NCBI GenBank assembly: GCA_042095835.1
Contig: JBELML010000054.1
Coordinates: forward strand, 1 to 36,864
Reading direction: 5' to 3'
From: DATFKA01 sp042095835
Lineage (GTDB): Bacteria > Bacteroidota > Bacteroidia > Chitinophagales > Saprospiraceae
DNA: 36,864 bases
Of the stretch, positions 30,669-36,864 are shown one piece after another. Under the pieces are notes generated by a model. The model saw only the letters and a program-made list of their open reading frames with translations, ran no database searches and was not told the DNA's origin. The position numbers were made by a program, and so were the translations under genes. How positions within the stretch are numbered: position 1 is the stretch's first letter; every line of letters begins with the position of its first letter.

Positions 30669-32219
30669 ATGCAACTTAGATGTTTTACAAAATGGCTACT
30701 AATGGCCTTGTTTTTTATATCCACCTCCAACATCCAGCTATCCGGACAAACCGAACAGCACCGTCCTCAGTACCACTTCACACCCCCTACCGCCTGGATG
30801 AATGATCCCAATGGTATGGTCTATTTCGATGGGGAGTACCATCTTTTTTATCAATATTATCCCTACGCCAGTGTTTGGGGGCCAATGCACTGGGGACATG
30901 CCGTGAGTAAAGATTTAGTCCACTGGGAAGACCTCCCCATTGCTTTATATCCGGATAAGCACGGTCTCATTTTTTCAGGTAGTGCCGTCATCGACTGGAA
31001 AAATACTAGTGGCTTTGGCAATGGCCAAACACCACCCATGGTTGCTATTTTCACCTATCATAATATGAAGGGGGAGCGTAGTAAAAAAGAAGATTTTCAA
31101 ACCCAAGGTATTGCCTATAGCCTTGATAAAGGTCGTAGTTGGTCGGTTTATGATAAGAATCCTGTTATCCCTAATCCTGGTATACGTGATTTTAGAGACC
31201 CCAAGGTGATCTGGCATGAGGCAACTCAAAGCTGGGTGATGATCCTGGCAGCCAAGAACAGGGTACAAATTTATACTTCTCCTGACCTTAAAAAATGGAT
31301 GTTTGCTAGCGAATTTGGTAAGGATTCAGCCCCACAGTTAGGCGTTTGGGAATGTCCCGACCTTTTCCCTATGCAAGTAGAAGGCAGTGACGAAGAAAAA
31401 TGGGTAATGATTGTTTCCCACGGTGGTGGCGGTCCTAATGGTGGATCCTGTACCCGATATTTTATTGGAGATTTTGATGGAAAAACCTTCAGCAGCGATG
31501 CTCCAGTAGAGCAAGTCAATTGGCTGGATTATGGGAAAGATAATTATGCAGGAGTCACCTGGTCTGATATTCCAGCCTCGGATGGTCGCCGTTTATTTAT
31601 TGGCTGGATGAGTAATTGGCAATATGCCACTAAAGTACCTACGACCTTGTGGCGCAGTGCTATGACCATACCTAGGGAGCTAAAACTCCAAAAAAAGGAA
31701 AACGGTATCGCCTTATTTTCCGAACCTGTAGAAGAACTACAAGCCCTAAGGGCGACCTCACACCAATTGGGCAACCTGAGTATACAAGGCATGGAGCCTT
31801 TAGCAGGCATTAATCCTGTACAGTCTGAAATAGAACTCACTTTTGACATTCAAAAGGCTAATAGCAAGTTTTTTGGGCTGCAACTTTCCAATTCTAAAGG
31901 AGAGTACATAAGGATTGGTATCGACAAAGTCTCTAGCCTGATCATTATTGATCGTAGTAATGCAGGCAAAATGGATTTCTCTGCCCAATTTCCCGGTTTA
32001 CACTACATCCCGATCGCTCAACTCGAAGAAACCATGAAGTGGCAGGTCTTTGTCGATAATAGCTCTATTGAGTTATTTGTGGATGATGGAGCGTATGTCA
32101 CTACAGATATTTTTTTCCCTAATGTAGACTTTAGTCAAGTACAGCTTTTTGCTTTCGACGGTACGGCCTCCCTATCAAATGGAGTCATTCACATACTCAA
32201 AAAAACATCTCCGGAGTAA
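30669..32219 (+). CDS. Secreted glycoside hydrolase family 32 (fructan hydrolase/levanase-type)
   Basis: This 516-residue enzyme has a signal peptide to about residue 27 (MQLRCFTKWLLMALFFISTSNIQLSGQ). The five-bladed propeller carries the GH32 triad: WMNDPNG with nucleophile Asp46, RDP at 176-178 and ECPD with acid/base Glu228. The beta-sandwich C-terminal domain (about 365-510) ends in the standard FVDNSSIELFVDDG. It hydrolyses beta-fructosides such as levan, inulin or sucrose in the envelope or outside. No SusC/SusD pair, fructokinase or transporter is adjacent, so it is not part of a visible polysaccharide-utilisation locus. The exact bond specificity (beta-2,1 or beta-2,6) cannot be read from the sequence. 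Confidence 0.94.
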   Translation: MQLRCFTKWLLMALFFISTSNIQLSGQTEQHRPQYHFTPPTAWMNDPNGMVYFDGEYHLFYQYYPYASVWGPMHWGHAVSKDLVHWEDLPIALYPDKHGLIFSGSAVIDWKNTSGFGNGQTPPMVAIFTYHNMKGERSKKEDFQTQGIAYSLDKGRSWSVYDKNPVIPNPGIRDFRDPKVIWHEATQSWVMILAAKNRVQIYTSPDLKKWMFASEFGKDSAPQLGVWECPDLFPMQVEGSDEEKWVMIVSHGGGGPNGGSCTRYFIGDFDGKTFSSDAPVEQVNWLDYGKDNYAGVTWSDIPASDGRRLFIGWMSNWQYATKVPTTLWRSAMTIPRELKLQKKENGIALFSEPVEELQALRATSHQLGNLSIQGMEPLAGINPVQSEIELTFDIQKANSKFFGLQLSNSKGEYIRIGIDKVSSLIIIDRSNAGKMDFSAQFPGLHYIPIAQLEETMKWQVFVDNSSIELFVDDGAYVTTDIFFPNVDFSQVQLFAFDGTASLSNGVIHILKKTSPE

Positions 32220-32245
32220 GTCAGACAAAGTTTTTACCACTTAGA

Positions 32246-32291
32246 GTGCAACAATGTTGCATTATATTTTATATTTGCAACATTGTTGCAC
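32246..32291. promoter_or_regulatory. Double mirror-image operator upstream of the T9SS protein gene
   Basis: TGCAACAATGTTGCA (32247-32261) and TGCAACATTGTTGCA (32276-32290) are both perfect 15-bp palindromes, 14 bases apart. With their flanking G and C they are exact reverse complements of each other, so the whole 46 bases are symmetric outside the spacer. The second site overlaps the -7 box at 32270-32277. The same core lies upstream of the TonB receptor. Confidence 0.87.
32270..32277 (+). promoter_or_regulatory. Candidate -7 box of the T9SS protein gene
   Basis: TATATTTG matches TAnnTTTG exactly and lies between the two palindromic sites, 33 bases before the ATG. A dimer on either site would block RNA polymerase, which fits repression. 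No clear -33 TTTG is seen. Confidence 0.55.
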
Positions 32292-32309
32292 GTGTAAAAT
32301 ATTTTTAGT

Positions 32310-34136
32310 ATGACACAACGCCTACTTTTATTATTGGTTTGCTGTCTTGTATCTTGGACTATATCAGCCCAATTAAGTACAGTCACTTCAGTGAACCTTG
32401 AGTTTGAAGCCAACGATGGCGCCAAAGTTACAGCTACGGCTTCTGATTCAGGAAGCGGATTAGCTGTTGATGGTAGCATTAGCTTAATTGAGAGTACTGG
32501 CTATACCTTATCTATTACTTTGTTTAATGGCACCAATGATATTACATCAGAGGTGATGACGAATGCCAATCAATTACAGTTTTTCTTTGAAACTAGTGAG
32601 GGTTTATTAGCAGATGGTCCTTCCTACAATGATATGGATGCGAATATGCTTCCATTAGGCCTATCTAGCTCTTTAACTGGAAATTGCGTTTTTGATAGTG
32701 ACCTATCTGGCTCTTTTCGGATCGCTTTAAATGATTTAGGCGACCAAAAATCTGTTAGCTCTTCTATTTCTGACGGATCTGCCATTTTTGACTTAAGCTG
32801 GTCGATCACTATAACTGATGACATCAATGCGCCAGAGTGTGAAAACGAAGAAGAAGCAATCGATAAAGTGACTTTGACCTTTACTCCAACTGCTGGCGGT
32901 GACGCAATCGTAGCTGTCGCAACAGATCCTGATGGTCCTGGCCCAATGGATTTGGTTGCTGGAGACATCATTTTGGACGAAAGCACCGAATATGAGATGA
33001 GTATCACCGTAGAAAATACCGCCGAAGGCGAAAATATTACCGAAGAAATTGCAGAGGAAGACGGGGAGCATCTATTCTTCTTCTCTTTTGCAGAGGGCCT
33101 TTTTGAAAGCCCTGATGGTAATGGTAATATTGACAAGCGTGATGATCCAATCAACTACAATGATATGGATGATAATGGACTGCCTGTAGGTCTATCTACC
33201 AACTGGACCACCGCATGTACTGGTGAAGGTGACGTAGTTGATACGTTCAGAGTTGTTCTCAAGCATCAACCAGACATCAAATCCGCCACTTCTACTGCTC
33301 AAGATGGTGGTACAGACATCAACATCCTTTGGAATGTAACCGTAGTAGACGATGCCGAAGCGCCAGAGTGTGAAAACGAAGAAGAAGCAATCGATAAAGT
33401 GACTTTGACCTTTACTGCTGTTGATGGTAGCGATGTAGTCGTATCTGAGGCTATTGATCCTGATGGTCCTGGCCCAATGAGTATCGTTCCTCTAGACATT
33501 ACCTTAGAAGAAAATACAGAATACGAACTAAGTATTAAGGTTGAGAATACAGCTGAAGGTGAAGATATTACCGAAGAAATAAGTGAAGAAGACGAGGAAC
33601 ATCAATTCTACTTCGCTTGGACCGGAGATATCTTTAGCCAGCCAATGGGAGACGGTAATATTGACAATAGAGATGACCCTGTCAACTATAATGATATGGA
33701 TGATAATGGCCTACCTGTAGGTCTATCTACCAACTGGACTACCAATGTATCGATGTCTTCTGGAACTTTAAACATCGTACTCAAGCATCAACCAGACTTT
33801 AAATCGACTACTTCTACTGCCCAAGATGGTGGTACGGATATCGACCTTACTTGGAACATCAATTCTGTAGTCACGAGTACCAATAACTTGCGACCAGATC
33901 AGCGTTTAACGGTTGCGCCGAATCCAGTACAAGACAATCTGTACTTTTTGACAGAAAATGTGGATTTAAGTCAATCGACTATGATTATTTTCAATAGTGT
34001 AGGAGCGCAAATCAGAACACTGCGCAACCCAAGCAATGAAATTAACATCAGCAACTTAGCGCCCGGTTTGTACACCGTACAAATCAGAGGAGAGCAGCTC
34101 CGCTGGAATGGTCGCTTTGTTAAAACCAATAACTAA
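32310..34136 (+). CDS. T9SS-exported cell-surface protein with three tandem repeats, candidate metal-binding
   Basis: The protein has 608 residues with a signal peptide ending near residue 20 (SWTISA-Q). Three homologous ~150-177-residue repeats follow (about 22-172, 174-350 and 351-520), then a type IX secretion sorting tail (about 528-608: RLTVAPNPVQDNLYF, ending GLYTVQIRGEQLRWNGRFVK). Repeats 2 and 3 have acidic/His motifs EEIAEEDGEH (245-254) and EEISEEDEEH (422-431) followed by aromatic residues, a DPDGPGPM loop, YNDMDDNGLPVGL and a KHQPD segment. Repeat 1 has the fold but not the E-H motif. I cannot name the family. The acidic/His motifs and a receptor-shared operator suggest metal capture at the surface; this is inference. 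Confidence 0.85.
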   Translation: MTQRLLLLLVCCLVSWTISAQLSTVTSVNLEFEANDGAKVTATASDSGSGLAVDGSISLIESTGYTLSITLFNGTNDITSEVMTNANQLQFFFETSEGLLADGPSYNDMDANMLPLGLSSSLTGNCVFDSDLSGSFRIALNDLGDQKSVSSSISDGSAIFDLSWSITITDDINAPECENEEEAIDKVTLTFTPTAGGDAIVAVATDPDGPGPMDLVAGDIILDESTEYEMSITVENTAEGENITEEIAEEDGEHLFFFSFAEGLFESPDGNGNIDKRDDPINYNDMDDNGLPVGLSTNWTTACTGEGDVVDTFRVVLKHQPDIKSATSTAQDGGTDINILWNVTVVDDAEAPECENEEEAIDKVTLTFTAVDGSDVVVSEAIDPDGPGPMSIVPLDITLEENTEYELSIKVENTAEGEDITEEISEEDEEHQFYFAWTGDIFSQPMGDGNIDNRDDPVNYNDMDDNGLPVGLSTNWTTNVSMSSGTLNIVLKHQPDFKSTTSTAQDGGTDIDLTWNINSVVTSTNNLRPDQRLTVAPNPVQDNLYFLTENVDLSQSTMIIFNSVGAQIRTLRNPSNEINISNLAPGLYTVQIRGEQLRWNGRFVKTNN

Positions 34137-34147
34137 TTTGAGCGAAT

Positions 34148-34317
34148 CTTAATACACTGTGTAATAAATTACTTAACGTTTTGAAGCCATCTTTGAAGCA
34201 ATCTCTGCGTTATGTACTCGGCTTCGTAGCTAAGGCTACGAGCCTGCGCCATGCCTTGATCTAGCTTAAAATCTGGTGGTTCAAAACATCAATAAACTTT
34301 TTGCACAGTGTACTTAA
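34148..34317. mobile_element. 160-bp foldback MITE with 5-bp target-site duplication
   Basis: TACACTGTG (34153-34161) and CACAGTGTA (34304-34312) are perfect terminal inverted repeats, flanked on both sides by the direct repeat CTTAA (34148-34152 and 34313-34317). The complementarity continues imperfectly through nearly the whole element (GTTTTGAA at 34178 with TTCAAAAC at 34280) down to a central hairpin, GGCTTCGTAGC/GCTACGAGCC (34220-34244). There is no coding capacity, so it would have needed a transposase supplied in trans. It sits between two convergent genes. Confidence 0.8.
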
Positions 34318-34330
34318 TTTTAAATAATTT

Positions 34331-34365
34331 AGGCCTTCTCGAACGTTTTCGAGAAGGCCTTTTTG
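34331..34365 (+). terminator. Strong terminator between convergent genes
   Basis: AGGCCTTCTCGAA (34331-34343) pairs perfectly over 13 bp with TTCGAGAAGGCCT (34348-34360) around a CGTT loop, followed by TTTT. AT-rich sequence on the other side suggests that it may also serve the minus-strand gene ending at 34409. It is separated from the T9SS gene stop by the MITE. Confidence 0.88.
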
Positions 34366-34408
34366 TTTCAACTATTTGACAATAAACTAAACCAGTTCTT
34401 AATAAAAT

Positions 34409-35389
34409 TTACTGAATACTGATCCAATTAGAGGCATAACGTTTGTTACAGCCACGATCTTTGATAATGATACGTACTCTCGATGGAGGTTTAGTCCCCC
34501 TTTTTACACTGAACCAGATATTTTTCATATTGGCGGCTTTATTAAAGGCGCAGAAGCCATAAATACGATTATTGTTCTGATCGACGATGTCAATCCATGT
34601 ACGCGAGGAGTTATTATTCAGTCCACATGCAGGTAAAGATGGTGCTGCGGCAAAAATGTAATCAGGGAAAGCCATATAGTTATACACAGGAATTTTATAG
34701 CGAATATAGTTTCCTGAAGCTTCTTTACCAGCTAGCTTGATTTTAGGATTTGGCAAACGTTGTGGGCATTTGAAATCATCGCGCCCCGATTCTTTACACT
34801 TGAACAGTATACGAATCCCTTCAATACAAATAACATCTCCAGGCTGCATCACCAATTTCAAAGATACGGTCTTATAATTCGTGCCACACAGGAAGCCACC
34901 ACCAAAAGGTGTAGAGCTATGGATACCACTATTGTATAAATTGGTAGGGTCATCCAATTTCACTGTTCCTTTGAAAGGCGTATTGCCTTGTACAATACGT
35001 TCTTGTGAAATGTACACTCTTCTTGCGCTGTTATTTGGCGTTGGGATCGTTTTATAAGCCAATTGCATACCTACAATTTTACCAGACGGGTAGCCAGGCT
35101 TAAAAGGAAATTTCGCCCAGATAAAATCATTTTCTTTAATGCCATTAGGAGTAATACATTTGATGTAGAATTTACCATCTTTCATGTAGGTACGTACCTT
35201 TTTAGAGACTTGATGATTAGGTTCTCTAACGGTACCTTTCAGAGATGGGCGTAATACAGATTTACAATTATCGATGGATTTAATACTCAGTTTCGGGTTG
35301 GTACGTACTGCACGGTTAAGTGTCTGCGCAGATAGATTTGCCGAAAAACATAGAATCAGTCCAAGGATTAATAATTTAAAGGTTCTCAT
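34409..35389 (-). CDS. Secreted protein of unknown function, basic and Cys-containing
   Basis: This 326-residue exported protein has a clear signal peptide (MRTFKLLILGLILCFSANLSAQ). The mature part is basic, beta-rich and has about ten cysteines (for example CKSVLRP, IKCITP, FLCGTN, VICIEG, FKCKE, FKCPQ, ACGLNN, FCAFN and GCNKR). Their spacing suggests disulfides or a metal site. I recognise no domain and there is no sorting tail. It is monocistronic and convergent with the T9SS gene. Its mRNA leader can form an 8-bp stem whose 3' arm runs into the start codon (35389-35428). Confidence 0.7.
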   Translation of the reverse strand: MRTFKLLILGLILCFSANLSAQTLNRAVRTNPKLSIKSIDNCKSVLRPSLKGTVREPNHQVSKKVRTYMKDGKFYIKCITPNGIKENDFIWAKFPFKPGYPSGKIVGMQLAYKTIPTPNNSARRVYISQERIVQGNTPFKGTVKLDDPTNLYNSGIHSSTPFGGGFLCGTNYKTVSLKLVMQPGDVICIEGIRILFKCKESGRDDFKCPQRLPNPKIKLAGKEASGNYIRYKIPVYNYMAFPDYIFAAAPSLPACGLNNNSSRTWIDIVDQNNNRIYGFCAFNKAANMKNIWFSVKRGTKPPSRVRIIIKDRGCNKRYASNWISIQ

Positions 35390-35428
35390 AAGTGATCAAT
35401 TAGGTTGTTAAAATTTTGTAATCACTTA
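35389..35428 (-). promoter_or_regulatory. Leader inverted repeat touching the start codon
   Basis: TAAGTGAT (35389-35396) and ATCACTTA (35421-35428) form perfect 8-bp arms around 24 bases. In the transcript the 3' arm ends on the first base of the ATG, so a stem would mask the translation start. An operator role is the alternative. Confidence 0.4.
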
Positions 35429-35494
35429 GGAGTGTATCTAAGCGAAAAAGTATGACCCTAATTGATAGCAATTCTTCGCTGTAGGTTTAATTTG

Positions 35495-35502
35495 TAAATT
35501 TG
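35495..35502 (+). promoter_or_regulatory. Candidate -7 box for moeA
   Basis: TAAATTTG is an exact TAnnTTTG match 48 bases before the preferred GTG start. No clear -33 box is visible. Confidence 0.4.
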
Positions 35503-35549
35503 TTCTGCAACCCATTTACTTGGTTCTTGTTAGCAATAAAATTAGTAAT

Positions 35550-36746
35550 GTGATCACCAGTCAAGAAGCTTTAAGCATTATTGAAAACGCTACAGTCGAC
35601 TTTGGAGTAGACATCGTCTCTTTATCAGATAGCGTTAATCGTATCCTAAAAGAACAATTAGTTACTGATCGGCCGCTACCTCCCTACGATAGAATATCTA
35701 TGGATGGTATTGCGATTGATTACCAAGCCTACCAGAATGGTCAGCGACAGTTTGTCATCCAAGGTATTGCTGCTGCCGGAATGCCCAAGCAACAACTGCA
35801 CAACAGTAGTAGTTGCCTGGAAGTGATGACGGGCTCTATTCTACCGGTAGGTACAGATACCGTGATCCAGTATGAGCATCTCGAGATTGACAATGGTGTG
35901 GCCACCATTCAAAAAGAGGTCAATCCACAACAGAATGTCCACCAAAAAGGTAAAGATCGAAGCAGTGGAGAAGTGGTCGTAAAAGAAAACCAACGCCTTT
36001 CGGGAGCAGAGATCAATGTTGCTGCCAGCATTGGTAAACATCAACTAAAAGTAGCTCGCCTGCCCAAAATCATGGTGATCTCTACCGGAGATGAGCTCGT
36101 TCCGATCAACCAAACACCTAAGGAGCATCAGATTCGACGATCCAATGTATTCAGTCTAGTGACTAGCCTACAAGCGATGGGCTATCAAGCAGATCATAGC
36201 CACTTACTAGATGATAAAGCAAGTCTTAGGTCGAATATAGACAGCTATTTGAAGCAATATGATGTCCTACTATTAAGCGGCGGCGTATCAAAAGGAAAAT
36301 TTGATTTTATCCCCGTAGTCTTAGAAGAATTGGGTGTAAAGAAGCTTTTCCATCGCATCCAACAAAAACCAGGTAAGCCGCTATGGTTTGGTCAAAAAAC
36401 AGATGGCACTACCGTTTTTGGGTTTCCAGGCAATCCGGTTTCTTCCTTTCTTTGTTTTCATCGCTATTTTCTGCATTGGTTGAGTCTCTCCTTGACAACA
36501 CAGGCCCCAAGTCCGAGGTATGCTCAACTGAGTCAAGAAGTGGTTTTCAAAAAAGACCTTACCTACTTTCAGGAGGTAGCACTAGAATTCCAAAAAGAGG
36601 GCACTTTAGCAGCTACACCCTACAAAGGGAATGGTTCAGGAGATTTAGCCAACCTAGTACGAGCCGACGCCTTTATAGAACTCCCCCGTGGAAAGGATGT
36701 TTTCAAAAGAGGAGAGGTGTATCCTGTTTATTTTTATCGGTATTAA
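35550..36746 (+). CDS. moeA: Molybdopterin molybdenumtransferase
   Basis: MoeA inserts molybdate into adenylylated molybdopterin (with MogA/Cnx1 activity) to finish the molybdenum cofactor. The protein has 398 residues from the GTG at 35550, whose MITSQEALSII matches the usual MoeA N-terminus; the TTG at 35520 would add ten residues. Domain motifs follow in order: MDGIAID, TGSILPVGTDTVIQYE, STGDELVP, the MPT-binding SGGVSKGKFDFIP, PGKPLWFG and VFGFPGNPVSS. The C-terminal beta domain is complete. No other molybdopterin genes are in the window, so the rest of the pathway probably lies elsewhere or downstream. Confidence 0.95.
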   Translation: MITSQEALSIIENATVDFGVDIVSLSDSVNRILKEQLVTDRPLPPYDRISMDGIAIDYQAYQNGQRQFVIQGIAAAGMPKQQLHNSSSCLEVMTGSILPVGTDTVIQYEHLEIDNGVATIQKEVNPQQNVHQKGKDRSSGEVVVKENQRLSGAEINVAASIGKHQLKVARLPKIMVISTGDELVPINQTPKEHQIRRSNVFSLVTSLQAMGYQADHSHLLDDKASLRSNIDSYLKQYDVLLLSGGVSKGKFDFIPVVLEELGVKKLFHRIQQKPGKPLWFGQKTDGTTVFGFPGNPVSSFLCFHRYFLHWLSLSLTTQAPSPRYAQLSQEVVFKKDLTYFQEVALEFQKEGTLAATPYKGNGSGDLANLVRADAFIELPRGKDVFKRGEVYPVYFYRY

Positions 36747-36757
36747 TAATTGCAAAC

Positions 36758-36806
36758 GCATCAAAATAAAAACTTAAAAAGGAATGGTTATTTCTCGAAA
36801 TTAAGT
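36758..36806 (+). repeat. 49-bp repeat, right copy (inverted relative to 2-50)
   Basis: This copy follows the moeA stop by 11 bases and matches the reverse complement of 2-50 at 46 of 49 positions. The three differences are isolated substitutions. Both copies lie just after the 3' end of a gene in the same orientation relative to transcription. Confidence 0.8.
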
Positions 36807-36864
36807 GTAAAAAAAGGTCATAAGTGAAGTGCGGGATGCCGCCTAGGCATTGTCTGAGCGGAGC

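Noticed and set aside
30669..34136. A fructan polysaccharide-utilisation locus around the GH32 enzyme
   Set aside because: No SusC/SusD pair, fructokinase or sugar transporter is adjacent, and the T9SS gene has its own metal-type operator.
1..36864. CRISPR arrays, tRNA or rRNA genes, phage or transposase genes
   Set aside because: No regularly spaced direct repeats, cloverleaf sequences, rRNA segments or integrase/transposase motifs were seen on either strand.

Overview
The window reads as chromosomal DNA of a member of the Bacteroidota, most likely a Saprospirales-type bacterium (Lewinella/Haliscomenobacter relatives). This rests on Bacteroidota-only families (DUF4270, DUF4286, DUF4290, DUF4173, a short one-domain glycogen synthase), a type IX secretion (T9SS) sorting tail, a carboxypeptidase-domain TonB receptor, TAnnTTTG-type -7 promoter boxes and a general lack of Shine-Dalgarno sequences. 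I see no rRNA, tRNA, CRISPR array, phage or transposase gene. Genus-level placement is inference.

Layout. (1) 88-2574, minus: a three-gene membrane/regulator operon (membrane protein, winged-helix regulator, DUF4173 protein) with the same palindromic operator placed twice. (2) 2692-9759, minus: a housekeeping block of DUF4286, murA, DUF4290, glmS, DUF4270 lipoprotein and short glgA, divergent from (3) 9995-12963, plus: panC, panD, a flippase-like membrane protein and rfaE2. (4) 12964-19359: a repeat-rich spacer, a DUF4442 protein, an orphan FtsX/MacB-type permease, then two short-chain dehydrogenases and a fumarylacetoacetase-fold hydrolase that resemble the end of a non-phosphorylative deoxysugar-acid pathway. 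(5) 19492-21340, plus: SH3-like secreted protein, UPF0114 membrane protein, YdeI/OmpD-associated protein. (6) 21343-30611, minus: TonB receptor, penicillin-acylase-family lipoprotein, M24 peptidase, a serine-hydrolase-fold protein lacking its catalytic residues, a membrane-bound AraC regulator and a DoxX-like protein. (7) 30669-36746: secreted GH32 fructan hydrolase, a T9SS-exported repeat protein, an unrecognised secreted protein (minus strand) and moeA.

The most interesting signal is a 15-bp palindrome (TGCAACA-N-TGTTGCA) that occurs only upstream of the TonB receptor (as part of a 25-bp perfect palindrome) and twice, in mirror image, upstream of the T9SS repeat protein 8.5 kb away. The receptor has a His-rich loop and an Asp-His pair in its plug like the zinc receptor ZnuD; the repeat protein has acidic/His motifs. 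I infer a metal-starvation regulon, probably zinc, made of an outer-membrane receptor and a cell-surface metal-binding protein.

Non-coding structure is rich: a 160-bp foldback MITE with a 5-bp target duplication (34153-34312), three copies of a REP-like hairpin element whose inner loops differ but still pair (13012-13058, 17480-17561, 17602-17676), and a 49-bp near-identical inverted repeat at the two ends of the window (2-50 and 36758-36806).
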